Program-made: the position numbers and the translations under genes | Source: Sphingomonas bacterium | GTDB taxonomy: Bacteria; Pseudomonadota; Alphaproteobacteria; Sphingomonadales; Sphingomonadaceae | Reading direction: 5' to 3' | Assembly: GCA_030149245.1 (NCBI GenBank) | Contig: JASBRX010000025.1 | Coordinates: 29,959-93,958, forward strand | DNA length: 64,000 bases | Notes under the pieces: model-generated | What the model saw: only the letters and a program-made list of their open reading frames with translations | Told to the model about the DNA's origin: nothing | The model's database searches: none | Shown: piece after piece, positions 36,602 to 46,573 of the stretch | Layout: each line of letters starts with the position of its first letter | Position numbering within the stretch: position 1 is the stretch's first letter

Positions 36602-37519
36602 CTACCCCAAGTCAGACGGCGGCATGCGACCGCGAATATAGGCGGTGCCGGGATGGTCCATCGGAAAGCCGCACTGCGCCAGCCGCCCGATCAACTGACG
36701 GGCGCGATCGGCGAATGTGGCGCGCCCGGCGGAGGCCAATGGCGCACCGGCCGCGCGCAGACCTGCTCCCGACCGGAGCAACAGCCCGCGATCGACCAAG
36801 GCATCGATATTGCGCGACGTGGTCGCATAGGGCAGCCCGAGCAGGCGCGCAGCGGTGCTGGTCCGGATCACTGGATCGCTCGCCCCATCGGGCCGGCTGT
36901 CAGCAAGGCGGCCATGCGCCCATTCGATTGCCAGCAGCAGCGCGAGGCGTGTGAAGTTCTCCTCTCGCTTGCCGTGGCTTTCAACCGCGGCGAGAAGCAG
37001 GTCGAGCGCAACGCCCACCCCGGATCGCGGATCATAGGTGATATCGCCGCCCGGTGCGGGCAACGCAAAGCCGCTACGCGCCAGATCCTCGACCAGCTGG
37101 ACGAGCAGGTCGTGGCAGCTGTCGGTGAACCGAGCGATGCGCGGCTCGACGATCGCCTCGACCGTTACCGACAGGCCGCTCGGGGACCGATCGATCAGAC
37201 CTTCCTCGATCAATGCGGTCGCGTGGCGCCGGGTCGTTTCAAAGGGCCGCCCAATCGACGCGGCCAGCGCATTGATGCTGACCGGTCGCTTGCGCCCCGG
37301 CGTCTGGTCGAACGGGCCACAGGCGCGCGCGGTTGCAGCAAAGAGGATCGCGCTGTTGAGATTGCCAAAGGCATTCAGGGCGTGCGCCAGACTCGACACG
37401 GCAAAGCCGAGGATGTGCTGGTCGAACCCGGGCCCCCATAGCGGAGCCGATCCTTCAAGCTGCTTGCTGGGCCTAGACAACATGGCCGCAGTGCCGGTCG
37501 ATGCATGTAGAGTTCGCAC
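36602..37519 (-). CDS. Putative regulator with two winged-helix regions
   Basis: A 305-aa protein with two separate wHTH-like segments. The first, near residue 78, is RPVSINALAASIGRPFETTR then RHATALIEEGLIDRSPSGLS; the second, near 222, is RTSTAARLLGLPYATTSRNI then DALVDRGLLLRSGAGL. Between them lies a helical region around CHDLLVQLVEDLA. Both helices resemble MarR/IclR wings, so it should be a DNA-binding regulator, but I do not recognise a named family. It starts with GTG at 37519 or ATG at 37483. A 249-base gap without a visible gene or repeat lies upstream, probably its promoter region. Confidence 0.7.
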   Translation of the reverse strand: MRTLHASTGTAAMLSRPSKQLEGSAPLWGPGFDQHILGFAVSSLAHALNAFGNLNSAILFAATARACGPFDQTPGRKRPVSINALAASIGRPFETTRRHATALIEEGLIDRSPSGLSVTVEAIVEPRIARFTDSCHDLLVQLVEDLARSGFALPAPGGDITYDPRSGVGVALDLLLAAVESHGKREENFTRLALLLAIEWAHGRLADSRPDGASDPVIRTSTAARLLGLPYATTSRNIDALVDRGLLLRSGAGLRAAGAPLASAGRATFADRARQLIGRLAQCGFPMDHPGTAYIRGRMPPSDLG

Positions 37520-37768
37520 GCAACAAAGCCACTATTTCCCCCAAACTGGGGGGAAGTAAGGGCGCTCTGCGGCAAGGGCGCAACGCGCCTGCTACTCATT
37601 TTGCGCGTCGAATGGCGTTGCGGTCAGGAAATCGGCGGAGTTGCGACCCAAAAGTCACATCGAGTCGCGTTGCGCCGGATGGGCGCGCTTCGCCGATGTG
37701 ACCATATTGGTGCAATCTTGCCGGACGCGCGGAACCGGGGCGCGGTGAAATCCACGCCCCGGCCCGTA

Positions 37769-38839
37769 TCAGGCATAGGCTGCTTCGCGCACCGGCACGG
37801 GCGGCAACCGGTCGCCCAGACCACCGAGCGGACCGACGACCAGCCGCCGCATCGGCTGCCAGAAGGCCGACAGCGTCAGCAGCGCCGATCCGATGACCAA
37901 CGCCGTCAGCGCCGCGCCCAGCTCGACCGCGCCTGCCGTCTGGAGCAGTGCGTACATGGCGTAGAGCACATAGGCGAGACTGGACACGAGCAGTGCGCGG
38001 CGGTCAACCGCCAGCGCGACGATCGCGAACCCGACATAGAGCAGCAGCACGATTGCGGCGATGCCCGGCTGGACCGCGCCGTCGAACACGCCGAGCATCT
38101 GAAAGATCGGATGCGCGATCATCGGTGCGGCGGCGAGATGCAGCCAGAAGGCGACATCGGCGCGGCGCGTCTTGCGCTCACGGTCGGACATGTCCCAGCG
38201 CATCGCGAACAGGAACATCAATACGCCACCGACCAGCACGATCGGCATGGCCCAGTCATGGGCAGCGGGAAAGGCGATCATGATCAGCGCGATCAGCACG
38301 CCGATCACCGCCGCTGCCCCCGCCGCAACGGTGATCGGCACCATGAACCGCCGCCAGTGAACCCATGCCGCCGCCGCAGTGGCGAGGCCAACGGTTGCCG
38401 CGATTGCCGCGCCAACCTGCCGCGCCAGCATCTCATTGTTCGGACCGATCGTGCGTTCCAGCCATTCGACATTGTCGGCGACGACGCCGACCAAGGTCGC
38501 CGCGATGCCGCCGACAAAGGCGAGCAGCAGCAGGATGCTGGGCAGCGCCATACGGCGGACGCGCGTGAAATATTCGGCCAGTCCCCACGCCAGCGCCGCG
38601 ACCGCGATGCCGCCGAGCCAGGGCTTGATCTCGCCCCCGATCCAGGCGACCGCGACCAGCATCAGCGCTGCGGCAATCGCCACGAAAATGTCGTTGAAGC
38701 CGGTCAGCAGCCGAAAATGCTCTTCATCGGCAATCGGTGCGGAGCGCATCGACGCGATATGGTCGCGGAATGCAGCGGCGGCCTCTGGGCTGATCGCCCC
38801 GGCCTCCACCGCGCTGTTCAGATCCGTTTCGCTATACAT
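37769..38839 (-). CDS. Polytopic membrane protein, ~10 helices
   Basis: A 356-aa membrane protein. An N-terminal soluble helix region (MYSETDLNSAVEAGAISPEA, then AFRDHIASM) precedes about ten hydrophobic segments such as FVAIAAALMLVAVAWIGG, ILLLLAFVGGIAATLVGVV and AVIGVLIALIMIAFPAA. The layout is like the DUF2157/DUF4401 membrane proteins, but I am not certain of the family. GGAGGGA precedes the ATG closely. It lies before copy 2 of the 200-bp repeat. Confidence 0.75.
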   Translation of the reverse strand: MYSETDLNSAVEAGAISPEAAAAFRDHIASMRSAPIADEEHFRLLTGFNDIFVAIAAALMLVAVAWIGGEIKPWLGGIAVAALAWGLAEYFTRVRRMALPSILLLLAFVGGIAATLVGVVADNVEWLERTIGPNNEMLARQVGAAIAATVGLATAAAAWVHWRRFMVPITVAAGAAAVIGVLIALIMIAFPAAHDWAMPIVLVGGVLMFLFAMRWDMSDRERKTRRADVAFWLHLAAAPMIAHPIFQMLGVFDGAVQPGIAAIVLLLYVGFAIVALAVDRRALLVSSLAYVLYAMYALLQTAGAVELGAALTALVIGSALLTLSAFWQPMRRLVVGPLGGLGDRLPPVPVREAAYA

Positions 38840-38916
38840 GGCAGTCCCTCCTGTATGGGAGAGACTGCCATAAGTGTATTAGTGATGCAATACGGCATAG
38901 GGGCGGCCAATTTTCT

Positions 38917-39115
38917 CCCCTCGCCCCTCCGCAGGAGGGGAGAGGGTTGCGCAGACTTAGGTCTTGCGAAGCAAGGCCTTAGTCGGAGCTGGGAGAGGGG
39001 TGGGCGGCTACACAGTAGCCGCGCGGAGCGAAGCTCCGCGCTACCCCTCTCCAAGCTACACTAGGCAGCAAGCTGCCAAGCTTCGCTATCCTCTCCACTA
39101 TCAAGGGGAGAGGAC
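38917..39115. repeat. ~200-bp dispersed repeat, copy 2
   Basis: Matches 1479-1677 in the same orientation along nearly its full length: shared CCCCTCGCCCCTCCGCAGGA, TAGTCGGAGCTGGGAGAGGG, GCGGAGC(G/A)AAGCTCCGC, GGCAGCAAGCTGCCAAGCTT and TATCAAGGGGAGAGGA. It fills the space between the membrane-protein promoter side and the SDR stop at 39123. Confidence 0.85.
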
Positions 39116-39122
39116 AAAGAGA

Positions 39123-40019
39123 TTACCCCTGCAGTTTGGCCATGATCGTCATCGCCTGCTCCCCGCCCGACTTCGGCACGATCTCGCCGGTGCGGTCGGT
39201 GATCTGCGCCCAGTGGGCGGCGACGCCTTCCGGGCTCATGTCGGCGTCGCTCAGCCGCACGCCCTGCGTCAGCGTGACATAGGCGGCCTGGAACACGCCC
39301 GCGCCCGCGCCGACGATGGCGTTGGTCGGTGCGTCTTCGCTGACCAGAAACAGTGCGGCCGGAGCGACGCTTTCGGGGGTGAACGCCTTGAACGCGGCTT
39401 CGGGGAAGATATCCTCGGTCATCCGCGTCCCCGCAGTGGGGGCAAGGGTGTTCACGCGGATGTTATACTTGGCACCCTCCAAATAGAGGGTCTTGGTCAG
39501 CCCGGCGAGGCCGAGCTTTGCGGCGCCGTAATTGGCCTGTCCGAAATTGCCGTACAGCCCGGACGATGACGCCGTCATCAGGATGCGGCCGTAATTCTGC
39601 TCGCGCATGGTGGCCCACACCGCCTTGGTCGCATTGGCCGATCCGTTGAGGTGGACGTCGATGACGAAGCGGAAATCCTCCGGCTCCATGTTCGCGAAGC
39701 TCTTGTCGCGCAGCACGCCTGCGTTGTTGATCAGGATATGGACGCCGCCCCATTTCTCCTGAGCGCGGGCGACCATCTCCTGCATCTGGGCATAATCGGT
39801 GACGCTGCCGCCATTGGCCATCGCCTCGCCGCCAGCCGCTTCGATTTCCCCAACCACGCGCTCGGCTGCATCGGATGCACCGCTGCCATCGCGCGACCCG
39901 CCCAGATCGTTGACCACCACGCGCGCGCCGCGCCGTGCGAGTTCAAGCGCATAGGCCCGGCCCAGACCGCCGCCAGCGCCAGTGACGATCGCGACGCGGC
40001 CTGCAAAATTGATGCTCAT
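39123..40019 (-). CDS. SDR, (3R)-hydroxyacyl-CoA dehydrogenase (MFE-2-like)
   Basis: A 298-aa SDR resembling the dehydrogenase part of peroxisomal multifunctional enzyme 2. The cofactor motif is TGAGGGLGRAYALELARRGA, followed by VVNDLGGSRDGSG, NNAGVLRDKSF and the catalytic YGAAK. The extra C-terminal part (EDIFPEAAFKAFTPESVAPA, AAYVTLTQG) is typical of that group, which acts on bulky CoA esters or steroids. The hydratase partner is not adjacent. GGAGAGGG precedes the ATG. Confidence 0.9.
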   Translation of the reverse strand: MSINFAGRVAIVTGAGGGLGRAYALELARRGARVVVNDLGGSRDGSGASDAAERVVGEIEAAGGEAMANGGSVTDYAQMQEMVARAQEKWGGVHILINNAGVLRDKSFANMEPEDFRFVIDVHLNGSANATKAVWATMREQNYGRILMTASSSGLYGNFGQANYGAAKLGLAGLTKTLYLEGAKYNIRVNTLAPTAGTRMTEDIFPEAAFKAFTPESVAPAALFLVSEDAPTNAIVGAGAGVFQAAYVTLTQGVRLSDADMSPEGVAAHWAQITDRTGEIVPKSGGEQAMTIMAKLQG

Positions 40020-40113
40020 ATCCCTCTCCGCATTGACGTTTCCGTCAAGCTATGCGGCGGGTCGGCGCGGCTGGCAAGCGGGGAGGGGGCGGGTCAGACC
40101 CGCCCCCGACCGG

Positions 40114-40413
40114 TCAACCGCCGCGCTGGCGGCAATTGTCGTACTGGCCCTTCTTGCAAATTGGATATTCCGCCAACGGCGCGGGCGCAGGATAGGCGAC
40201 GTCCGGCGCGGGCGCTTGCTGGAACACAACCGTCGTGCCCGGTGCGACCGGGGCCGACAATGGCGGGGTTGCGGGCTGATAGCCGCCGACCGGATCTTCG
40301 GTTGTCGCGGCCGTCGTGGCAGTTTCGGGCGCGGCGGGAGCAGGGGCCGCCATGTCCTGCGCGGCTGCGGTGCCGGCCACCGCAAGCGCGGCGGCGAGTG
40401 CGATCAGCTTCAT
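40114..40413 (-). CDS. Small exported Ala/Pro-rich protein
   Basis: A 99-aa product with a clear signal peptide (MKLIALAAALAVAGTAAAQ) and a low-complexity Pro/Ala/Thr middle ending in YPICKKGQYDNCRQRGG, where two cysteines could pair. AGGAGAACGAAG precedes the ATG, supporting translation. Function unknown; it is the gene next to phoB on the same strand and might be transcribed with the Pho operon. Confidence 0.75.
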   Translation of the reverse strand: MKLIALAAALAVAGTAAAQDMAAPAPAAPETATTAATTEDPVGGYQPATPPLSAPVAPGTTVVFQQAPAPDVAYPAPAPLAEYPICKKGQYDNCRQRGG

Positions 40414-40509
40414 CTTCGTTCTCCTGACATTGTTACGCTTCGGAGCGAATTGCTCGGCCTGCCAACGCGTCAGGAGAAGAATCTTTCCGGTGTGGCTCGG
40501 GCCGCCCGA

Positions 40510-41202
40510 TTACTGCCCTGCGTCGAGCGAGTAGCCGGCCGAGCGCACCGTGCGGATGATGTCGGGGCGGTTGCCGATATTGATCGCCTTACGCAGCCGG
40601 CGGATATGGACGTCGACCGTGCGGCTTTCGATGTCGCTGTCATGGCCCCACACCGCGTCGAGCAGCCGCTCGCGCGAGAAGACCCAGCCCGGATGCTCCA
40701 GAAAATGCTTGAGCAGGCGGAACTCGGTGGGCCCGAGCGGCACCACTTCGCCGCCGCGGCGTACCTTATGACCAACCGTGTCCATTTCGATGTCGGCATA
40801 GGTCAGTGCTTCCCCGGCCAGTGCCGGGCGGACGCGCCGCAGCACGGCGCCGACGCGTGCAACCAGCTCGCGGGGAGAAAAGGGCTTGGTCACATAATCG
40901 TCCGCGCCGGTTTCGAGACCGCGGACGCGATCTTCTTCTTCGCCGCGCGCCGTGAGCATGATGATCGGCACGTTCGCGGTCTCGCTCATCCGGCGCAGGC
41001 GGCGGCACACTTCGATCCCCGACAGGCTTTCGACCATCCAGTCGAGCAGGACGATGTCGGGCGGCGATTCCTGCGCGAGCAGCAATGCCTCTTCGCCATC
41101 GGGCGTGTGGCGGACCTCGAAATCCTCACGGCGGAAATGATAGGTGAGCAGCTCGGCAAGTGCCGCATCATCCTCAACCAACAGCATGCGGGCGCGGCTC
41201 AT
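40510..41202 (-). CDS. phoB: Phosphate response regulator PhoB
   Basis: A 230-aa OmpR-type response regulator that activates Pho genes at low phosphate. The receiver has acidic pocket E10-D11-D12, phospho-acceptor D54 in VLLDWMVES and K in DDYVTKPFSPREL. The C-terminal winged helix contains LGPTEFRLLKHFLEHPG and SRTVDVHIRRLRKAI. The ATG at 41202 lies one base past the phoU stop. It is the last gene of the phosphate cluster. Confidence 0.96.
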   Translation of the reverse strand: MSRARMLLVEDDAALAELLTYHFRREDFEVRHTPDGEEALLLAQESPPDIVLLDWMVESLSGIEVCRRLRRMSETANVPIIMLTARGEEEDRVRGLETGADDYVTKPFSPRELVARVGAVLRRVRPALAGEALTYADIEMDTVGHKVRRGGEVVPLGPTEFRLLKHFLEHPGWVFSRERLLDAVWGHDSDIESRTVDVHIRRLRKAINIGNRPDIIRTVRSAGYSLDAGQ

Positions 41203-41203
41203 C

Positions 41204-41905
41204 TCAGGCCTCCGGAACCTCGACCGTGTCGCGCTCGGCCATGTAATTGCCAGTTGCGGCAAAATAGACCATCTCGGCGACATTGGTCGCATGGTCGCCG
41301 ATCCGCTCGATATTCTTGGCGACGAACAGCAGGTGTGCGACCTCGCTCACCGTGCGCGGATTTTCGACCATATAGGTGACCAGCGTGCGGAAGATGCTGT
41401 CGTAGAAATCGTCGAGCCGGTTGTCGCGCTCGACCACCCGGATCGCGGCCTCGGCATCGCGCGCCGAAAAGGCGTCGAGCACGTCATGCACCATTTCGCT
41501 CGCCATCTGCGCCATGGCGGGCAGGATCGAGATCGCCTCGATCCGGTCGGCGCCGGGGGTGTGGACCAGCGGCACGCGTTTGGCGATGTTCTTGGCGTAA
41601 TCGCCGATCCGCTCGACGACCGCCGCGATCTTGAGCGCGGCCACCACTTCGCGCAGATCGTCCGCCATCGGCGCGCGCAGCGCAATCACGCGGACGGCGA
41701 GCTTCTCGACCTCCGCCTCGATCGCGTCGATCGCCTTGTCCTTGGCGCGGACGTCTTTCGCCAACGCGGTATCGTTGCGGCTCAGCGCCAGCATTGCATC
41801 GGCGATGGCTTCTTCGGCAAGGCCGCCCATCTGCGAGATCAGCGCACGCAGATGCTTGATATCCTCGTCGAATGCCTTGACCGTATGTTCGTGGCCCGTT
41901 GCCAT
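41204..41905 (-). CDS. phoU: Phosphate signalling protein PhoU
   Basis: A 233-aa helical protein with the two-fold PhoU repeat: RALISQMGGLAEEAIADAML with KAIDAIEAEVEKLAVRVIAL, and ALKIAAVVERIGDYAKNIA with LLFVAKNIERIGDHATNVAE. The E/DxxxD metal sites and ERIGDxA/xxxN signatures are intact. It links the Pst transporter to PhoR and keeps the Pho regulon off in rich phosphate. The ATG at 41905 starts one base after the pstB stop. Confidence 0.96.
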   Translation of the reverse strand: MATGHEHTVKAFDEDIKHLRALISQMGGLAEEAIADAMLALSRNDTALAKDVRAKDKAIDAIEAEVEKLAVRVIALRAPMADDLREVVAALKIAAVVERIGDYAKNIAKRVPLVHTPGADRIEAISILPAMAQMASEMVHDVLDAFSARDAEAAIRVVERDNRLDDFYDSIFRTLVTYMVENPRTVSEVAHLLFVAKNIERIGDHATNVAEMVYFAATGNYMAERDTVEVPEA

Positions 41906-41906
41906 C

Positions 41907-42725
41907 TCAGCCGTACCTTCCGGTGATGTAATCCTTGGTCCGCTCCTGGCGGGGTGCGGTAAAGATCTGGTCCGTCTCGCCATATTCGACAAGCGTGCCG
42001 AGATGGAAGAATGCGGTGCGCTGGCTGACGCGTGCGGCCTGCTGCATGTTGTGGGTAACGATCACGATCGCATATTTGCCGCGCAGCTCGTGGATCAGCT
42101 CCTCGATCTTTGCGGTTGCGATCGGATCGAGTGCCGAGCAGGGCTCGTCCATCAGGATCACTTCAGGGTCGACCGCGATCGCGCGGGCGATGCACAGCCG
42201 CTGCTGCTGGCCGCCCGACAACGCCGTGCCGCTGTCCTGCAGCCGGTCCTTGACTTCTTCCCACAGACCCGCGCGCTTGAGCGAGCGTTCGACAATCGCG
42301 TCCATGTCGCTGCGTGAGCGCGCCAGGCCGTGGATGCGCGGGCCGTACGCCACGTTTTCGTAAATCGATTTTGGGAAGGGGTTGGGCTTCTGGAACACCA
42401 TGCCGACGCGGGCGCGCAGCTGCACCACGTCCATCGACTTTTCGTAGATGTCCTCGCCGTCCAGCGTGATCTTGCCCTCGACGCGCGCGCTGGCGACGGT
42501 GTCGTTCATGCGGTTGAGCGTGCGCAGGAAGGTCGACTTGCCACAGCCCGACGGGCCGATGAACGCGGTGACATTCTCCATGTCGACATCGATCGACACG
42601 TCGCGGATTGCCTGTTTCTCGCCATAGAAGACGTTGACGCCGCGCGCCGACATCTTGGGCGCGGCCCCGGCCCGGGCGGGCGCGGCGCTGTCGGCGGCGG
42701 TGCTTGCGTAATCGACTTGGGTCAT
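41907..42725 (-). CDS. pstB: Phosphate ABC transporter ATP-binding protein
   Basis: A 272-aa ATPase of the Pst transporter. Walker A is GPSGCGKST, the signature is LSGGQQQRL, Walker B is [13 protein letters not shown], and H-loop is [19 protein letters not shown]-like [20 protein letters not shown] is typical of PstB. Its ATG overlaps the pstA stop by one base. Confidence 0.97.
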   Translation of the reverse strand: MTQVDYASTAADSAAPARAGAAPKMSARGVNVFYGEKQAIRDVSIDVDMENVTAFIGPSGCGKSTFLRTLNRMNDTVASARVEGKITLDGEDIYEKSMDVVQLRARVGMVFQKPNPFPKSIYENVAYGPRIHGLARSRSDMDAIVERSLKRAGLWEEVKDRLQDSGTALSGGQQQRLCIARAIAVDPEVILMDEPCSALDPIATAKIEELIHELRGKYAIVIVTHNMQQAARVSQRTAFFHLGTLVEYGETDQIFTAPRQERTKDYITGRYG

Positions 42726-44026
42726 CACCAGCGGGTCTCGAATTTGTTGCGAAGATAGATGGCGATGGCGTTCATCGCGAGCAGGAAGATGAGCAGGACG
42801 ATGATCGCTGCGCTCGTCTTTTCGACAAAGCCACGACTCACCTGATCCGACCATAGGAAAATCTGCACCGGCAACACCGTCGCAGGATCGAACACGCTGC
42901 CCGGCGGGGTGACGATGAACGCCCGCATGCCGATCAGCAGCAGTGGGGCCGTCTCGCCGAGCGCGCGCGCCATCCCGATGATCGTGCCGGTCAGGATACC
43001 GGGCAGGGCGAGCGGCAGGACGTGGTGAAACACCACCTGAATCCGGCTCGCGCCGATGCCGAGTGCGGCATCGCGGATCGAGGGCGGCACCGCCTTGATC
43101 GCGTTGCGGCCGGCAATGACGATGACCGGCATGATCATCAGCGCCAGCGTCAGACCGCCGACCAGCGGCGCGGAGCGCGGCAGGTGGAGGAAATTGAGGA
43201 ACACGGCGAGGCCAAGCAGGCCAAAGATGATCGACGGCACTGCGGCCAGATTGTTGATCGACACCTCGATCAGGTCGGTCCAGCGGTTCCGCGGCGCATA
43301 TTCTTCCAGATAGACAGCGGAGAACACGCCGATCGGAAAGGCGATCAGCAGCGTCACCAGCATCGTCAGCAGCGAGCCCTTGAGCGCACCCCAGATGCCG
43401 ACCCCGGTCGGGTCGGTCGCGTCGGAACCGGTCAGGAAGTCGATGTTGAAGCCCTGCGTCAGCGTGCCCTCGTCGCGCAGCCGGGTCGCGACCTTGACGA
43501 CCTCGGGATCATTCACGTCCCCCTTTGCGGCCAGTGCGATCGGCGAGGATGCAGGGACGTCGATCGTGGCGCGGCCTTGCAACAGTTCGGGCCGGGCCTT
43601 TAGCTCATCGCGCACCGCTACCCAGGCGCTTTCGGAGATATAGTCGGTGCCCTCCGGCCCGAAAGCGGCAACGGCGGCATTGGCGACAACGTCGTTCAGC
43701 CCTGCGCTGGCGAGCGCCAGGTCGGCACCCTTGCCGCGCAGCTGCTCCGGCGTCACCTCAAGCGCAGCAGCCTTGAAGTCGATCGGCAGCGCGATCTCGG
43801 CGCGCTGGAACCCGCCGATCCCTTGCCACAGCATCGTGACGAGCAGGAAGGCGAGGAAGCTGGCCGATCCGATGACCGCCGCCAGCCCCCACATGCGGAA
43901 GCGGCGCTCCTTGGCATAGCGGGCGCGGATGCGCTTTTGCATCGCATCGGTCTTCCAGCCGGTTGGGGCCGCAGTCGCGGGCTCCTCGTTGCTGGTCGGC
44001 AGCTGCGGGATGAGGGTCTCACTCAT
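42725..44026 (-). CDS. pstA: Phosphate ABC transporter permease PstA (with large extra loop)
   Basis: A 433-aa permease of the Pst transporter, longer than the common ~290-aa form. The first helix ([19 protein letters not shown]) is followed by ~130 residues in the periplasm resembling the DUF3333 segment, then five helices with the permease loop [12 protein letters not shown] motif EVALGIGAS-like [20 protein letters not shown]. The layout is normal for alphaproteobacteria. It overlaps pstC by 8 bases. Confidence 0.93.
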   Translation of the reverse strand: MSETLIPQLPTSNEEPATAAPTGWKTDAMQKRIRARYAKERRFRMWGLAAVIGSASFLAFLLVTMLWQGIGGFQRAEIALPIDFKAAALEVTPEQLRGKGADLALASAGLNDVVANAAVAAFGPEGTDYISESAWVAVRDELKARPELLQGRATIDVPASSPIALAAKGDVNDPEVVKVATRLRDEGTLTQGFNIDFLTGSDATDPTGVGIWGALKGSLLTMLVTLLIAFPIGVFSAVYLEEYAPRNRWTDLIEVSINNLAAVPSIIFGLLGLAVFLNFLHLPRSAPLVGGLTLALMIMPVIVIAGRNAIKAVPPSIRDAALGIGASRIQVVFHHVLPLALPGILTGTIIGMARALGETAPLLLIGMRAFIVTPPGSVFDPATVLPVQIFLWSDQVSRGFVEKTSAAIIVLLIFLLAMNAIAIYLRNKFETRW

Positions 44027-45398
44027 AAGCTTCGCGATACTTTTTGACGACGCGCAGCGCGACGATGTTGAGGACGAATGTAATCATGAACAGCGTCAGC
44101 CCGAGCGCGAACGCGGCGAGCGTCTTGGGGCTGTCGAACGCGGTTTCGCCGGTCAGCAGGTCGACGATCTGCTTGGTCACGGTCGTCGCGCCTTCAAACG
44201 GGTTGAGCGTGATGTTCGCTGCGCCTGATGCCGCCATCACGACGATCATCGTCTCGCCGATCGCGCGGCTGACCGCCAGCAGGATGCCGGCGACGACGCC
44301 GGGCAGGGCGGCGGGGATCAGGACGCGCTTGATCGTCTCGCTGGTCGTCGCGCCCATGGCGAGCGACCCATCGCGCATCGCGGTCGGGACCGCCGCGATC
44401 GAGTCATCGGCCATCGACGAGACGAATGGGATAATCATGATGCCCATCACCAGACCCGCCGACAGCGCGCTTTCGGCCGAGGCGAACTGAAAGCCCAGCA
44501 TCACCGCGAAATCGCGGATCAGCGGCCCGACGGTGAGCGCGGCAAAATAGCCATAGACCACGGTCGGCACGCCCGCGAGAATCTCAAGGATCGGCTTCAT
44601 CCACGCGCGGAAGCTGCGCGGGGCATATTGGGTCAGGTAGATCGCACTCATCAGGCCAAACGGGATCGCGATGATCATCGCGATGACCGCGCCGATGAAG
44701 AAGGTGCCCCAGAACAGTGGCAGCGCGCCCAGATTCGCGCCGGGATCGTCGGCGCGGATCACCTGCGGGCTCCAGTTCAATCCGAACAGGAAATCGGTGA
44801 CCGGCACGATCGAAAAGAAGCGGACGCTTTCGAAGATCAGCGAGAGGAAGATGCCGAGTGTGGTCAGGATCGCGATCAAGGACGCGATCAGAAGCGTCAT
44901 CATCACCGCCCGCTCGAACTTGGTCCGAGCGCGAAAATCGGGCTTCACCTTGGTGAAGGCGAATGCCCCGAACGCGAAGGCAAGGATCAGCGCGAGCGCG
45001 GTGCCGATCCAGTTGTAGCGGGTGAGCGCGGCCGCATAGGCCGGCGCGAGCTGCTCTGCGAGCGGATAAAACGCTCCCTGGCTGCTCCCCTCGGCAAGGC
45101 TGCGCGCCTCGTTCAGGATCGTCTCGCGCTCGAAGCCGAAGCCCGGAAGCTGCGCAGCGACCGGGCTGGAGAGCGCGGCTTCGGTGACCAGGATCGGGCT
45201 GACATTCACCCAGATGGCGATGAAGATCAGCGCCGGGACGACCGCCCAGGTGGCGACATACCAACCATGCTGGCTCGGCAGGCTGTGCAGCGATTTTGCG
45301 GGCAGCCCGCGCGCCATGCGCGCGGCGCGCGCGCGTGCCGTCAGCCAGCCGATCAGCCCGAGGCCGAGCACAAGGAAGAGAAGTGCGAAGACGTTCAC
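44019..45398 (-). CDS. pstC: Phosphate ABC transporter permease PstC
   Basis: A 459-aa permease. Like PstA it has an N-terminal extension: two helices around residues 5-20 and 45-65, a periplasmic region with RSLAEGSSQGAFYPLAEQ, then the six-helix BPD domain with GVPTVVYGYFAALTVGP and DGSLAMGATTSETIKRVLIP. It starts with GTG. Partner of PstA in the membrane channel. Confidence 0.94.
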   Translation of the reverse strand: MNVFALLFLVLGLGLIGWLTARARAARMARGLPAKSLHSLPSQHGWYVATWAVVPALIFIAIWVNVSPILVTEAALSSPVAAQLPGFGFERETILNEARSLAEGSSQGAFYPLAEQLAPAYAAALTRYNWIGTALALILAFAFGAFAFTKVKPDFRARTKFERAVMMTLLIASLIAILTTLGIFLSLIFESVRFFSIVPVTDFLFGLNWSPQVIRADDPGANLGALPLFWGTFFIGAVIAMIIAIPFGLMSAIYLTQYAPRSFRAWMKPILEILAGVPTVVYGYFAALTVGPLIRDFAVMLGFQFASAESALSAGLVMGIMIIPFVSSMADDSIAAVPTAMRDGSLAMGATTSETIKRVLIPAALPGVVAGILLAVSRAIGETMIVVMAASGAANITLNPFEGATTVTKQIVDLLTGETAFDSPKTLAAFALGLTLFMITFVLNIVALRVVKKYREAYE

Positions 45399-45448
45399 CG
45401 GTCAATGCCGCCTATCTGGATGAGGTGCGTTACAACGGATCGGGCTAT

Positions 45449-46489
45449 TCAGGGGCGCTGCTCAAGGTCGCTGCGCTGCATCGCGCGACCCTGGGCGATC
45501 GTCTCGCTCGACTTGGTGCGTGCCGCGTCGGACGATGCGATCATGCCGCGCTTGGTCAACGGCCCGCCGGGTTCCCACATCTTGGTATATTGGGCGAGGA
45601 ATTCGTTGATCCCCGGCACCGCCTTGAGATGCTGCTTCTTGACGTAGATGAACATTGCGCGCGCGCCCGGATACTGACCCGAGGAAATCGTGGCATACGT
45701 CGGCTCGACGCCGTTGATCGGCACGCCCTTCAGCCGCGACGCGTTTTCCTCGAGGTAGGAATAGCCGAACACGCCGATGGCATTGGGGTTGGCGGCCAGT
45801 TTCTGGACGATCAGATTGTCGTTCTCGCCCGAGTCGACATAGGCACCGTCCTCGCGCACGCGGGTGCACAGTTCGGTCGCCTTGTCCTTGTCCTGCTTCT
45901 CGATCGCCTTGACCTCGGGATAGGCCTCTTCGCAGCCGGGGTGCATGATCAGCTCATGCAGCGAGTCGCGCGTGCCGCTGGTGGCGGGCGGGCCCATGAC
46001 GGAGATCGGCACCGCTGGCAGCGACGGGTTGATGTCCGACCACAGCTTGCTCGTATTGGGCTTGCCCATCGGGTTAGCGGCGAGCGCGCGATAGGCTTCT
46101 GCCAGGGTCAGCTTGATCTTGGGGCCGCTGGTCGATTCGGCCAGCGCGATCCCGTCCATGCCGACCTGAACCTCCAGGATATCGGTCACGCCATTGCGCT
46201 GGCACAGGTCGAATTCCGACGCGGTCATCCGGCGCGAGGCGTTGGTCATGTCGGGATGCTGCGGGCCGACCCCGGCGCAGAATAGCTTCATGCCACCGCC
46301 GGTGCCGGTCGATTCGATCACCGGTGCCTTGAAGCTGCTCGAATTCACGAACTGCTCGGCGACCATGGTGGTGAAGGGATAGACGGTCGAAGAGCCCACG
46401 ATCTTGATCTGGTCGCGCGACGCCTGACCCCCGCCGCCGCAGGCGGACAAGACCAGCGCCGAAAGCGCGATCAGTGTGAAACTGCGCAT
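45449..46489 (-). CDS. pstS: Phosphate-binding protein PstS
   Basis: A 346-aa periplasmic-binding lipoprotein (signal MRSFTLIALSALVLSAC, lipobox LSAC) that delivers phosphate to PstCA. Phosphate-site residues are in VGSSTVYPFTTMVAEQF, STGTGGGMKLFCAG, ASRRMTASEF and GPPATSGTRDSLHEL. GGGGGGAA precedes the ATG at 46489. A direct-repeat site resembling a Pho box lies 67 bases upstream. Confidence 0.95.
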   Translation of the reverse strand: MRSFTLIALSALVLSACGGGGQASRDQIKIVGSSTVYPFTTMVAEQFVNSSSFKAPVIESTGTGGGMKLFCAGVGPQHPDMTNASRRMTASEFDLCQRNGVTDILEVQVGMDGIALAESTSGPKIKLTLAEAYRALAANPMGKPNTSKLWSDINPSLPAVPISVMGPPATSGTRDSLHELIMHPGCEEAYPEVKAIEKQDKDKATELCTRVREDGAYVDSGENDNLIVQKLAANPNAIGVFGYSYLEENASRLKGVPINGVEPTYATISSGQYPGARAMFIYVKKQHLKAVPGINEFLAQYTKMWEPGGPLTKRGMIASSDAARTKSSETIAQGRAMQRSDLEQRP

Positions 46490-46555
46490 CGTGATTCCCC
46501 CCGGCCGTCTTGCGAGTCGCGCGACAGGGGCCGGTCCCGCCCGCGCTGGCCGTCT

Positions 46556-46573
46556 GTTGCAGTTGCGTGACGC
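46556..46573 (-). promoter_or_regulatory. Candidate Pho box before pstS
   Basis: The minus strand reads GCGTCAC-GCAA-CTGCAAC, two imperfect 7-base direct repeats spaced by 4. About 9-10 of 14 positions agree with the enterobacterial consensus CTGTCAT(4)CTGTCAC. It overlaps the end of phoR and lies 67 bases before the pstS start, a suitable place for PhoB. The match is imperfect and may be chance. Confidence 0.3.
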
